From: JAEUIE01 sp046350055
GTDB lineage: Bacteria > Planctomycetota > Planctomycetia > Gemmatales > HRBIN36
DNA: 64,000 nucleotides
Reading direction: 5' to 3'
Assembly (NCBI GenBank): GCA_046350055.1
Contig: JAXMBC010000001.1
Span: 186,001-250,000 of the forward strand
The notes below the pieces were generated by a model that saw nothing but the letters and a program-made list of their open reading frames with translations, was not told the origin of the DNA and made no database searches. Position numbers and translations under genes: made by a program. Numbering within the stretch: the first letter of the stretch is position 1; every line of letters begins with the position of its first letter. Positions 9,389-18,478 of this stretch are shown one piece after another.

Positions 9389-9526
9389 GTCGCGATGCGG
9401 CGAGGCAGGAGGGGACCCACGCAATGGGGTTATGTGAACCTGGTCAGGCCGGAAGGAGCAGCCATAAGCATTTGCTCTTTGTGCGTTGGATCAGCCTCTC
9501 CTGTCTCGCCCTGTCGCGACATTTTT
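9389..9526 (+). ncRNA. ffs: Bacterial small signal recognition particle RNA (4.5S type)
   Basis: The apical SRP domain is unmistakable: GGTCAGGCCGGAAGGAGCAG at 9442-9461, preceded by GUGAACC. It sits on a long hairpin. The 16-base arm at 9399-9414 pairs with 9495-9510 with only wobbles, and the helix extends outward through GTCGCG (9389-9394) and CGCGAC (9515-9520). A U-run (ATTTTTG) follows at once. The RNA binds Ffh and directs membrane proteins to the translocon. It lacks an Alu domain, as in Gram-negative SRP RNA. The ends are inferred from pairing; the mature RNA may be only about 9399-9510. Confidence 0.93.
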
Positions 9527-9538
9527 GTTGATGCAGTG

Positions 9539-12500
9539 TTACACTCCAGCTGGGCCTGAGCTCGTAAACATTCTGCTGCACAATCGCCAGATTTCCCCCA
9601 CCACCAGAACAAAGGCACTGGCTCCAATAACCATGGCCCACTGCACTGCAGACAGGGGATATGTGGAAAACACCGCCCCACCGAACTGGGTAATGATGCA
9701 TTGCCCCACCAGAATGATGCCAGCGATCGCCCAGAAGTAGACATTTTCAAATGGATGATCAAACACGGATCGCTGGCTACCTAGACGACGGGCGTTGAAC
9801 AAATTCCAGAACTGTAGCATCACATAAAACGTGAAAAACAGAGATAACCGTTGCTGTATCCCACGAGCAGCCTCTTGTTCAGCCGTGGTCGCTGTCTCGC
9901 GACGCAACGTCTGCTGTGCAGCATCGTAATCGAATGCCCCCTGCGATTTGAACCAGAACAAGAGTCCCAGCAGGACTACCACGAACAGGGTTCCCATACC
10001 GATGATGGCCCATGCCATCTTGTGTGTGATGATGAAATCCCCAGGCTTGCGAGGCATACGCTTCATCACGGATGGTTCAGGTGGCTCCGTAGCCAGAGCC
10101 AGGGCGGCAAAAGTATCCATGATCAGATTGACCCAGAGCAGTTGCATCACCGTCAGTGGTGTGCTGCCTCCGGTTACAAATGCTGCGATGAGAGCCAGGG
10201 TGAGTGCGGAGAGGTTGATGGTTAACTGGAAGACGAGGAACCGCTGAATGTTCTGATACAACGAGCGGCCCCAGAAGATGGCATTGACGATGCTCTTGAA
10301 CGAATCGTCGAGAAGGATGATATCACTGGCTTCCTTGGCTACCGCAGTACCAGTCTTCCCCATGGCCAGGCCAACATCGGCATAATTCATAGCCGGGGCA
10401 TCGTTGGTGCCATCACCGGTCACCGCAACGACTTCGCCAGCCTGTTTGAGAAGCTGCACCATTCGGAGTTTGTCCATGGGGCGTGCTCGCGCCATGACTT
10501 TGACAGAGCGAACTACTTCACCAGCTTGGGCGTCGTCCATGCCTGCAAATTGGGGACCGGTGAGCAGTCTGCCATTCTCCCTGTCATCTGCCTCGGTCCA
10601 CAAGCCAATCTGTCGGGCGATTTCGCAAGCAGTGGCCGGGTTGTCCCCTGTCACCATCTTGACTTGTACGCCGGCCCTGGCACAGTCCGCAATCGCAGCA
10701 GGCACCTCAGGACGCACGGGATCGTGGATGGCAAAGAAGCCCAGCCATGTGAGCTGCTGCGATAGTGCTTCCAGCGGTGTCTCATCTGGGTTCCCGACTG
10801 TTGGCTGATCGTGATACGCCAGCCCAAGCGTCCGCATACCGCGATGTTGATAACTTCGGAGTAGTTCATCAATCTGCTGCTGATCTTCCGGAGAAAGTGG
10901 CATCTTGCCTTGCTGCGTGAGTTGTGTGGAACAACGAGCCAGAATGATTTCAGGGGCACCTTTCACATGAAGGATGTGTCCCTCCATGCCTGCAGCCTGA
11001 CCCAGTGTGCCCATGAACTTGCGTTCGGTCGAGAATGTCCACTGACGGATGGTGCGGAACCTGATCCGGGCCTCGGCGTAATTGACTCCCTGGTCGTTCA
11101 GCCACAGGAGCGTGGCTGCTTCAGTAGGGTTACCCACTCCCACCGTATCATGGTTACTACTGCTTAAATACGCAGTGCTGTTGACGCAAAGCCCTTCGAT
11201 CAGAAGTTGCCCAACCGGTTCGCTCAATCTGATCTGCTCACCAAAGGCTGGAAAATGCACAGCCTGGGTACGCATCTGGTTCATGGTCAGCGTGCCGGTT
11301 TTATCAGTACAAATCACCGTGGATGCACCGATGGTTTCGCAGGCATGCATTCGCCGTACAAGGTTATTGCTCGCCGTCATCCGTCGCATCGAATAGGCCA
11401 GGGCCAGAGTTACGCTCATAGCCAGACCTTCCGGCACGGCGACCACAATGATGGTTACCGATACCATGAAATATTTGAGCAACTTCTCACCAGCAAAGTG
11501 GGGTAACCAGCTAGAAGGTGCAAGCGTCATCCAGCCCATGCTTGTGAACCAGAACATGCCCAGGGCAAAGAGCAGCCCACCTGCAAAGAATGCAGCCAGC
11601 CAACTCTTGATAGATTCCGACTCCAGCCAGGCAGGTGGAGATGTTTCCCACCCAATGATCTCCAAGCCATCGTAAACCATGGGCAGCCAGACACGTATCA
11701 AGGCGATGAATACACTGGCGATGAGTAACCAGACAAACAGCCACTGTTCACTCGGAAGAACAAGTCGCTCAGCCAGCCAGGCTTCGAGCAAGAGGCCAAA
11801 AAACGTAAAGACAGCGAAACCCAGCCCAATCACGCCAATGAGTTTGCTGAGTCTGGCTAACTGCCGATTGAGGGGTGTGATCTCGTTGGTCTCTTCGCTA
11901 GCCGCTCGGGCGGTCTTACCAATATCTGTCTGATCTCCGACAGCCGTCACCTTGAGAATGCCTCGACCATCCGCGACAAAAGTGCCGCGGAGGAGGTTAT
12001 TCTGGGCATAGGCAGTATGCTCATCCGGCTTATCGAATGATTGACTGACTCGTTTGGAAGCCGGCACGGATTCGCCCGTCAGTCGTGATTCATCAATCTG
12101 CAGATTGACGGCTTCCAGCAAGATCCCATCGGCGGGAACCTCTTCTCCCAACTCCAGTAACAGGACATCGCCCACAACGATGTCCTGCTTGGCGATGGTG
12201 ACAACTTCGTTATTTCGAATTGCCTTGAAGTGAACGTCGTCATCTACCTTATTCAGCAGATCGAACTCCTTGTTCGCCTGGTATTCGTTCCAGAAACCAA
12301 GGAAAGTCGACAGCAGGATGGCTAACAGAATGCCGACACCTTCGATGTAATCCTGGTGATAGGCTCCAGCCGCGATCGCAATGAATGCCGCGATGATGAG
12401 GATGCGGATCACCGGATCCTTGAACTTCTCCAGATAGAGTTGCCACCAGGCCTCACGTTGGGGAGGTGTCAGCACATTGCTGCCATGCTTGGCGCGGCTC

Positions 12501-12550
12501 TCCAGTACCTGATGATGTGTCAATCCGGGAAATGGCAGCGCGTTAGGCAT
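9539..12550 (-). CDS. Calcium-transporting-type P-type ATPase (P2 family)
   Basis: This 1003-residue cation pump of the inner membrane has all P-type hallmarks: an actuator-domain TGES, the phosphorylated Asp416 in CTDKTGTLTMNQ, a nucleotide domain with KGAPEIIL, and the hinge VAVTGDGTNDAPAM. About ten transmembrane helices are present, including VAVPEGLAMSVTLALA in M4, whose PEGL sequence is typical of calcium pumps (PMCA/SERCA-like). The long C-terminal six-helix cation-transporter domain fits P2B/P2A rather than a heavy-metal pump. It is monocistronic. The substrate call, Ca2+, comes from motif resemblance only. Confidence 0.9.
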   Translation of the reverse strand: MPNALPFPGLTHHQVLESRAKHGSNVLTPPQREAWWQLYLEKFKDPVIRILIIAAFIAIAAGAYHQDYIEGVGILLAILLSTFLGFWNEYQANKEFDLLNKVDDDVHFKAIRNNEVVTIAKQDIVVGDVLLLELGEEVPADGILLEAVNLQIDESRLTGESVPASKRVSQSFDKPDEHTAYAQNNLLRGTFVADGRGILKVTAVGDQTDIGKTARAASEETNEITPLNRQLARLSKLIGVIGLGFAVFTFFGLLLEAWLAERLVLPSEQWLFVWLLIASVFIALIRVWLPMVYDGLEIIGWETSPPAWLESESIKSWLAAFFAGGLLFALGMFWFTSMGWMTLAPSSWLPHFAGEKLLKYFMVSVTIIVVAVPEGLAMSVTLALAYSMRRMTASNNLVRRMHACETIGASTVICTDKTGTLTMNQMRTQAVHFPAFGEQIRLSEPVGQLLIEGLCVNSTAYLSSSNHDTVGVGNPTEAATLLWLNDQGVNYAEARIRFRTIRQWTFSTERKFMGTLGQAAGMEGHILHVKGAPEIILARCSTQLTQQGKMPLSPEDQQQIDELLRSYQHRGMRTLGLAYHDQPTVGNPDETPLEALSQQLTWLGFFAIHDPVRPEVPAAIADCARAGVQVKMVTGDNPATACEIARQIGLWTEADDRENGRLLTGPQFAGMDDAQAGEVVRSVKVMARARPMDKLRMVQLLKQAGEVVAVTGDGTNDAPAMNYADVGLAMGKTGTAVAKEASDIILLDDSFKSIVNAIFWGRSLYQNIQRFLVFQLTINLSALTLALIAAFVTGGSTPLTVMQLLWVNLIMDTFAALALATEPPEPSVMKRMPRKPGDFIITHKMAWAIIGMGTLFVVVLLGLLFWFKSQGAFDYDAAQQTLRRETATTAEQEAARGIQQRLSLFFTFYVMLQFWNLFNARRLGSQRSVFDHPFENVYFWAIAGIILVGQCIITQFGGAVFSTYPLSAVQWAMVIGASAFVLVVGEIWRLCSRMFTSSGPAGV

Positions 12551-12713
12551 TCAGGTCTCAGCTTGATCTTTCCACTTTGTTACGTGTCCCTGGTCAATGG
12601 CAGAGACTCTGCCTTACCTGCTTTGCAGGAATTGGCCTAGCCTTCTATCGCTTCCTGGGCTATATCCTTCCCATTGTATTCATCTTTCGTCTCGGCCACG
12701 GAGGGCTACCATA

Positions 12714-13553
12714 ATGTCAGGCAACCAGACTGCCCCTCACCACAGTGCTCATGTTCACCCTACAGCACTGGTTTCGCCTGAAGCAATGCTGGCTGAAGAC
12801 GTAGTCGTAGGACCTTACTGTATTATTGATGGTCGAGTGCGCATTGGAGCTGGCTCCATTCTGCATGCGCGTTCGCATCTCATCGGCCCGCTGACTATCG
12901 GCGAAGGTAATGAGATTTTCAGCAACGCCATCATTGGCGAAAAGCCACAGCATTTCATGTATAAGAACGAGCCGACCAGTGTCGAAATCGGCGATAACAA
13001 CGTCTTCCGCGAGAATGTAACCATACATCGGGGTACCACCGGCAGCTGGACTACCAAGATTGGTTCCGGCAACTACTTCATGGCTGGAGCCCACGTTGCC
13101 CATGATTGCCGCATCGGGAACAAGTGCATCCTGGCCAACAACTCACTGGTCGGTGGGCATGTTGAATTCGATGACAACGTCTACATCTCGGGTAATGCAG
13201 CTGTTCACCAGTTTTGTCGCATGGGCCGATTGTCTTTCCTTTCTGGAACCTCGGGAACCACGAAAGACATCCCTCCCTTCATTATTCAGCAGAACATCAA
13301 CCATGTGGTCGGGGTCAACATCATTGGCATGCGTCGAGCAGGCCTTAATTCGGCCCAGATCAATGCTATTCGCCGAGTGTATCACATCCTGTATTTGCAA
13401 CATCTCTCCACGCCAAACGCACTGATCGAAATCGAAGCGGAACTGGGCCACGTTGACGTGGTGCAGGAATTCGTCCGCTTCATCCGTGAATCCAAGCGTG
13501 GCATCAACGGAGTAGCTGAGGGCCCCAACACCTCATTGGAACTGGCAGCATAG
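12714..13553 (+). CDS. lpxA: Acyl-ACP--UDP-N-acetylglucosamine O-acyltransferase LpxA
   Basis: This enzyme catalyses the first step of lipid A synthesis, acylating UDP-GlcNAc with a 3-hydroxyacyl-ACP. The product is a left-handed beta helix of hexapeptide repeats (residues about 12-190) with the catalytic His of AHVAHDC at residue 130, equivalent to E. coli His125. IHRGTTG and the helix-closing 'VHQFCRMG' motifs are also present, and a C-terminal helical domain completes 279 residues. The ATG at 12714 fits the family start; the frame extends upstream without homology. It implies a lipid A-bearing outer membrane. The usual partners lpxD and fabZ are not adjacent. Confidence 0.9.
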   Translation: MSGNQTAPHHSAHVHPTALVSPEAMLAEDVVVGPYCIIDGRVRIGAGSILHARSHLIGPLTIGEGNEIFSNAIIGEKPQHFMYKNEPTSVEIGDNNVFRENVTIHRGTTGSWTTKIGSGNYFMAGAHVAHDCRIGNKCILANNSLVGGHVEFDDNVYISGNAAVHQFCRMGRLSFLSGTSGTTKDIPPFIIQQNINHVVGVNIIGMRRAGLNSAQINAIRRVYHILYLQHLSTPNALIEIEAELGHVDVVQEFVRFIRESKRGINGVAEGPNTSLELAA

Positions 13554-13584
13554 CAGTTGTTAAGCTGCATGCTCGCAGGCAAGC

Positions 13585-14646
13585 CTACGACTTGATGACA
13601 AGCGTGGACTGACCTTTTGCTTTCACCTCGCCGATGGCGGCATGGGCCAGACAACCTGCCTGTTGAGCACGCTGCATCAGTTCAGCGGCTTTCTCTGCTG
13701 CAAGACTGACCAATAAACCACCTGATGTCTGCGGATCAAATAGCATCTCGAGTAAATCGCAGTCCATATTCGGTTCAAGATGCATACCTTTCTCGACAAA
13801 GGACCGGTTCGTCCTGCGGGCTTTGGAAAAGTACTGGCCGCGCACCAGTTCCAGGACGCCTGGCAGTAACGGCAACTGGGTTAATCGCAGCTCTATCGTT
13901 ACGTTGCTGCCTTGTGCCATTTCATATGCATGCCCAGCCAGCCCAAATCCGGTAATATCGGTAGCTGCATGAAGGCCACCCACTTCACGACAGACTTCCG
14001 CAGCATCCCGATTTAGCCTGGTCATGCTTTTTACTGCAGCTTCATAGGTCGCAGCAGGACACTTGCCCTTTCGTGCCGCTGTGGTGGCCAGGCCGGTTCC
14101 CAGCGGTTTGAAGAGTACCAGTATATCCCCCGGCTTAGCACCGGCGTTGGTCCAATACTCCTGTGGATGCACGGTGCCCGTCACCGCTAAACCAAACTTG
14201 ATCTCGCTGTCTTTGACGGTGTGCCCGCCCAGGATGGTGCATCCCGCTTCCTGGCACTTGTCTGCCCCGCCAGCAAGTATCTCACCTAACAGGGTTAATG
14301 GCAGTTCCTTCTCAGGAAACCCTGCCAGATTCAAGGCAGTGATGGGTTTCCCCCCCATCGCATACACGTCAGATAGCGCATTGGCTGCTGCGATCTGTCC
14401 ATACACAAAGGGATCATCCACCACAGGTGGAAAGAAATCGATGGTCTGCACCAGTGCCAGCGTCTCAGACAGCTGAAAGATACCTGCGTCATCAGCTGTC
14501 TCCGTGCCCACCAGCAATCGTGGATCGCTCGAACGAGGCAATGCCCTCAATACGGTGCTCAGTTCCCCCGGAGGCAGTTTTCCCGCACAGCCGGCACAGG
14601 AAGCGAAATCCGTTAATGATCGTGAATGACCCTGCAAATCTATCAT
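13585..14646 (-). CDS. selD: Selenide, water dikinase SelD (Cys form)
   Basis: The enzyme makes selenophosphate from selenide and ATP for selenocysteine or 2-selenouridine synthesis. The N-terminal catalytic segment reads SCAGCAGK, placing Cys20 three residues before the essential Lys23, so the usual Cys/Sec position is Cys here; the second cysteine of the usual GCGCK is Ala. The glycine-rich AIRS-type ATP-binding core and the C-terminal 'LFDPQTSGGLL' motif are intact. The ATG at 14646 is preferred to the TTG at 14661. No selA, selB or selU lies in the window, so the selenium pathway served is unknown. Confidence 0.9.
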   Translation of the reverse strand: MIDLQGHSRSLTDFASCAGCAGKLPPGELSTVLRALPRSSDPRLLVGTETADDAGIFQLSETLALVQTIDFFPPVVDDPFVYGQIAAANALSDVYAMGGKPITALNLAGFPEKELPLTLLGEILAGGADKCQEAGCTILGGHTVKDSEIKFGLAVTGTVHPQEYWTNAGAKPGDILVLFKPLGTGLATTAARKGKCPAATYEAAVKSMTRLNRDAAEVCREVGGLHAATDITGFGLAGHAYEMAQGSNVTIELRLTQLPLLPGVLELVRGQYFSKARRTNRSFVEKGMHLEPNMDCDLLEMLFDPQTSGGLLVSLAAEKAAELMQRAQQAGCLAHAAIGEVKAKGQSTLVIKS

Positions 14647-14787
14647 TGTCTGCACTCGCAACAGGTGGCTGTGTGCTGGCTATTGTAGCTGCTGCAACAC
14701 TTTTTCGGCCTTGCACGTTTCCCCCCTTTTGGCTATCTCCCCCGTTGTCAGAAGCTCTGTTTCAGCAATTGCGAGGGGAGGACTATC

Positions 14788-16050
14788 ATGGCTTTGCAGG
14801 AAAATGCTAAAGCGGGAGTCATGAGCCTGGCCACCAAAATTGGCAGCGGCGTTGTCGGTCTGGTCGTGGCGGGAGGCCTGATGTGGTTTACGCCCTTCAT
14901 TGATCGGTTCGTCAAGCCTCCCAAGCCACTGGCCAATTTCTCTTCCGAAGAATCGTCCAGCGACCTCACCGTCACCTTCAAGAACCTCTCACAGAATGCC
15001 AAGGAGGCCAAGTGGGATTTCGGTGATGGTACTCCGCTTGAGATCGTCCCGGGCAATGTCTCTGAAGTGAAGCATAAATTCAAGAAGGCCAACACCTACA
15101 AGGTCAAACTGGTCGTGAACAATGTCGTGAATCAGGAAGACTCCCGTGAGAGCATGATTGCAGTCGGCCTCAAGCCCCAGATCATTGACCTCAGCATGAA
15201 GCCTGTGAATCAGAAAACCAAACCCTTCACTGCCGGTGTAAAGGTGAAGTTTGAAGCCACAGCGGATATTGATGCCAAGTTCGAATGGGACTTTGGCGAT
15301 GGGATCTATCAGGATGGAAGTGAATCCATCGTTCACGAGTTCACCATGCCGGGCAAACATCTGGTCAAAGTGCGTCCGGTGCTGGGGCACCAGAAGGGTT
15401 CGCCCAGCTTGCAGGAGATTGAAGTTCTGCCGATCAGCAGTCCTTCCATTCCCGTCTCCACTTCCACACCTCGCCGCAATGCCCCTGTAACAATGAGTGT
15501 CGAGGTCGCGGTGCGTTCCATCGTCACACCTGAGTTGCTCAAAAAAGAGCGACTATCCGTTGTCAATTTGAAGGGCAAAGGCAGCTCGAGCACTTTGACT
15601 GAGACTATTCGCGCCTCGGAAGGCTATGTCATCAAGTCGGCGCGATTGGAATCAGCTACCCTGAAGAAGTCAGCCAATGTCATCAATGAATCGGTCACAA
15701 CTTCGGGCGATGGCAAGACAGCTATCGTGACAGCCCAACTGACCAAGCTGGGTCAGGACTTTGGATTCAACGTGGCCGTGCGTTATGTGGAAGAACTGGA
15801 TCCTGCTACCGTTCGCGAAAGCAAGGTTGTGCAGACCCTGCCCGGCACCAGCAGCCTGGATCTGCCCGTCGGCACGAAGCATGAGATCGAAATTAAACTC
15901 CAGAATCAGACTATCGTCAAACTCAATGAGTTGCCCATCGAGGCTGTGGAATTTACTGTGGATGGTCGTGTGTATCAGATCACCACATCCAAGCAGCGAA
16001 ACAAAGTCAACGTCAATCTACGTCCTGGGGCATCACGGTTTCCCAATTAG
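14788..16050 (+). CDS. Membrane-anchored protein with two PKD domains
   Basis: The product has 420 residues. A single N-terminal helix (about 18-36, GSGVVGLVVAGGLMWFTPFI) without a cleavage site suggests a type II anchor. Two PKD domains follow, each with the diagnostic WDFGDG core (about residues 75 and 168) and a final 'H.f...G.Y.VkL.V' strand. After a Pro/Ser/Thr linker, a C-terminal beta-rich domain of about 190 residues is unrecognised. PKD domains mediate extracellular protein or polysaccharide contacts. A PEP-CTERM gene follows 118 bases downstream on the same strand and may be co-transcribed. Confidence 0.75.
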   Translation: MALQENAKAGVMSLATKIGSGVVGLVVAGGLMWFTPFIDRFVKPPKPLANFSSEESSSDLTVTFKNLSQNAKEAKWDFGDGTPLEIVPGNVSEVKHKFKKANTYKVKLVVNNVVNQEDSRESMIAVGLKPQIIDLSMKPVNQKTKPFTAGVKVKFEATADIDAKFEWDFGDGIYQDGSESIVHEFTMPGKHLVKVRPVLGHQKGSPSLQEIEVLPISSPSIPVSTSTPRRNAPVTMSVEVAVRSIVTPELLKKERLSVVNLKGKGSSSTLTETIRASEGYVIKSARLESATLKKSANVINESVTTSGDGKTAIVTAQLTKLGQDFGFNVAVRYVEELDPATVRESKVVQTLPGTSSLDLPVGTKHEIEIKLQNQTIVKLNELPIEAVEFTVDGRVYQITTSKQRNKVNVNLRPGASRFPN

Positions 16051-16168
16051 CCGTGCGAGCGGTGCCCCTGGCTGCAACTCGGGTTGCATTCCAACAATAG
16101 ATCGACTACTTTAGGCGCGGTGCACGATGCACGCCCACGTTTGAAGCAGCACTGACAAGGAGGTCAGC

Positions 16169-16864
16169 ATGGCTCTGCCATTGCGCTGGATTTTTGCATC
16201 ACTGATGCTTCTCAGTTGTCTTCCAAGCAGTCATGCGCAGGTAATCAACTTCCAATCGACAGTGAATTCCAGTTCTACCAACAGCAGTACACCTGCAACT
16301 GCTGTAGCATACTCGAGTTCAGTCAACTTCAGCCTGATGAATTGGCGTTCAGCCAGTCTTTCTCCCTATAGTCAGCCTGCGATAACCAGCAGCACTACCA
16401 CCAACACCACCACAGCGCCATCGGTGATCCCCAGCACTACCAATCCCTATGTGGGAGCAACCCTGAGTTCGCAAGGCAGTCTGACCGGTAACACTTCCAC
16501 TGCCTCCACGACTACCAGTGCAGCAGTGACTTCGCCCTCCGCACCTCGCAGTTCAGGATCATATTCCTCGCGATTCGTTTCCTACACCACTACACCCATC
16601 GAGAATGCTACAACCACGGGCATTGGTTCCACTATCGGCTCCAATTCCAACAGCTTCGTTACCCCCATCTCATTGCCAACGGAACTGTCGAACAGTTCCA
16701 TTGTCAGCGTTCCGGAACCAGGAACGGTTGCACTCTGTCTGGGGCTCGCCGCGATGATGGGGCTTGGGTATTCACGCCGACAATGGAAGAATGAAAAGGC
16801 ATTACCTGCTGACGTGACATGCGTCGACGCAGCAGCCAGCGTCGATGAAACCATCTCGGCTTAG
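16169..16864 (+). CDS. PEP-CTERM sorting-signal protein, Ser/Thr-rich
   Basis: The 231-residue product has a signal peptide (ending about residue 24, ...SSHAQ), then about 170 residues dominated by Ser, Thr, Asn and Pro. The C-terminal sorting signal consists of VPEPGT (about 188-193), a hydrophobic helix ALCLGLAAMMGLGY and the basic cluster SRRQWK. Such proteins are processed by exosortase (EpsH/XrtA type) and released to the surface or exopolysaccharide matrix. Unusually, about 25 residues follow the basic cluster. AAGGAGG is 9 bases before the ATG. A terminator lies downstream, and a sigma-54 two-component system is convergent beyond it. No exosortase is in the window. Confidence 0.85.
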   Translation: MALPLRWIFASLMLLSCLPSSHAQVINFQSTVNSSSTNSSTPATAVAYSSSVNFSLMNWRSASLSPYSQPAITSSTTTNTTTAPSVIPSTTNPYVGATLSSQGSLTGNTSTASTTTSAAVTSPSAPRSSGSYSSRFVSYTTTPIENATTTGIGSTIGSNSNSFVTPISLPTELSNSSIVSVPEPGTVALCLGLAAMMGLGYSRRQWKNEKALPADVTCVDAAASVDETISA

Positions 16865-16889
16865 TTCGTGTGCGAGTGCAGGATATCTT

Positions 16890-16912
16890 GCCCGTGGGTT
16901 GCATCCACGGGC
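16890..16912 (+). terminator. Hairpin terminator after PEP-CTERM gene
   Basis: GCCCGTGG and CCACGGGC form an 8-bp stem around the loop GTTGCAT, followed by AGCTTTGT. It lies 26 bases after the stop codon. Confidence 0.55.
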
Positions 16913-17104
16913 AGCTTTGTATCAGACTGCATTGTTGAGGGTTGTGTCGGGAGTGGAACGCATCGTCCACCAGGACAACTTCCCGAGTAGCGTGGAAATA
17001 CTGACTTGCTACACAGAAAGAGCACACCCGTAATACAGACAAACCAGATCATTTGCTTCATGAGTGAATCTCTACAACACCCTTCATTCTAGCGACCGCT
17101 GCGT

Positions 17105-18478
17105 TCATTTCTCTGGCTGAATCCCGAGTTCCTCAATTTTGCGATACAGCGAACTCAATGCCATGCCCAGATGCCTCGCTGCTTCACGCTTGTCGGGGAA
17201 TTGTTTGAGAAGCCGTTCAATGTGCCTCTTTTCAAAGTGAGCCACTGCCAGACGGAGATCATCATCCAGACACACTTCGGGGTCAGGCACCAGATCGCTC
17301 GGCAGGTCGGTCAGGGTAATGAGCGGACCTTCACTGAGAATCACCGCCCGCTGCAGTACGTTGTCCAGTTCGCGGATATTCCCTTTCCAGACAGCAGATT
17401 GCAACACCCGGAGAGCCGCTTGATCCACTCCCTTGACAGATTTTCCCATCGCCTTGTTCTGCTTGGCCAGAAGGAAGTCGACCAGTTCGGGAATATCCTC
17501 CCGTCGATCCCGCAGCGGAGGCAGTCGTAAGGAGACCACATTGAGTCGATAGTAGAGGTCTTCGCGGAACTTGCCCGCTTCCACGCAGCGGAGTAAATCC
17601 TTGTTCGTGGCTGCAATAATCCGCACAGCTACTTTGACAGGTTCAGCGGCACCGACAGGCAATATCTCCTTCTGTTCTATCGCACGCAGTATCTTCGCCT
17701 GCGTGATCAGGCTCATCTCGCCGATCTCATCCAGGAACAGGGTGCCCTGCCCTGCCTTCTGAAACAGTCCTTCGGTATCCTTGTCGGCTCCCGTGAAGGC
17801 ACCTTTGCGATGACCAAAGAGCTGACTCTCGAGTAGTTCATTGGGAATGGCTGCGCAGTTGATGGCGAGGAAACGCTCGTCGTGGTCGGGACCTTGCTCG
17901 TGCAAGGCCCGGGCGATCAGTTCCTTACCGGTACCACTCTCACCCAGGATAAGCACCGTGGCCCGGGTTCGGGCGATCTTGCTGAGCGTCGCCATGACTT
18001 CCTGCATGGCGGGACACTGCCCGACAATCATTTCCGGATCAGCCGGGCGATGCAGTTCGCGGCGAAGCCACTGATTCTCCAGTTTCCATTGCCGGTACTG
18101 CAGGAGTTGCCTGACCTTGGCAGCAACTTCGCTGAATCGGAGCGGCTTCAACAGATAATCCTGGGCCCCTCGTTTGAAAGCCTCGACAGCCGTCTCCACG
18201 GTGCCGTAGGCTGTCACCAGGAGGACAAACGTCTCAGGATTGCGTTGTTGCAGTCGCTCAAGCAGTTCCACGCCATCCATCTGTGGCATCTGGATATCTG
18301 TGAGCACGAGGTCGAATGGCTGCTCATCGGCCAGCTTCAATGCGCTGGGACCATCAGCGGCGGTTCGTACCGTGAAACCTTCCTGTTCCAGGAACTCAGC
18401 GAGCGATTCGCGGATCAGCAGTTCATCATCCACGATGAGCAGGCGTGCTGTGACAGAGTTCCTGGCAGGGTTAGACAT
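17105..18478 (-). CDS. Sigma-54-dependent response regulator (NtrC family)
   Basis: The 457-residue product has three classic modules. The receiver (about 12-125) has D17/D18, phosphoacceptor D61 and K111. The AAA+ domain (about 150-380) has Walker A GESGTGKE at 179-186, the sigma-54 contact loop GAFTGA at 226-231 and LFLDE at 247-251. The C-terminal Fis-type helix-turn-helix reads 'REAARHLGMALSSLYRKIEELG'-like. It activates RpoN promoters when phosphorylated. Its start overlaps the end of the upstream kinase gene by 8 bases, so the two form one translationally coupled unit. Target genes are unknown. Confidence 0.93.
   Translation of the reverse strand: MSNPARNSVTARLLIVDDELLIRESLAEFLEQEGFTVRTAADGPSALKLADEQPFDLVLTDIQMPQMDGVELLERLQQRNPETFVLLVTAYGTVETAVEAFKRGAQDYLLKPLRFSEVAAKVRQLLQYRQWKLENQWLRRELHRPADPEMIVGQCPAMQEVMATLSKIARTRATVLILGESGTGKELIARALHEQGPDHDERFLAINCAAIPNELLESQLFGHRKGAFTGADKDTEGLFQKAGQGTLFLDEIGEMSLITQAKILRAIEQKEILPVGAAEPVKVAVRIIAATNKDLLRCVEAGKFREDLYYRLNVVSLRLPPLRDRREDIPELVDFLLAKQNKAMGKSVKGVDQAALRVLQSAVWKGNIRELDNVLQRAVILSEGPLITLTDLPSDLVPDPEVCLDDDLRLAVAHFEKRHIERLLKQFPDKREAARHLGMALSSLYRKIEELGIQPEK

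Noticed and set aside
9251..9559. Plus-strand frame of 102 codons
   Set aside because: It runs through the SRP RNA and its promoter; no protein-like composition or ribosome site.
13585..14646. Selenocysteine-containing SelD
   Set aside because: There is no in-frame TGA at the catalytic position; the residue is Cys.
16050..16169. Possible sigma-54 promoter before the PEP-CTERM gene
   Set aside because: The best TGGC...TTGC pair has 14 bases between GG and GC instead of 10.
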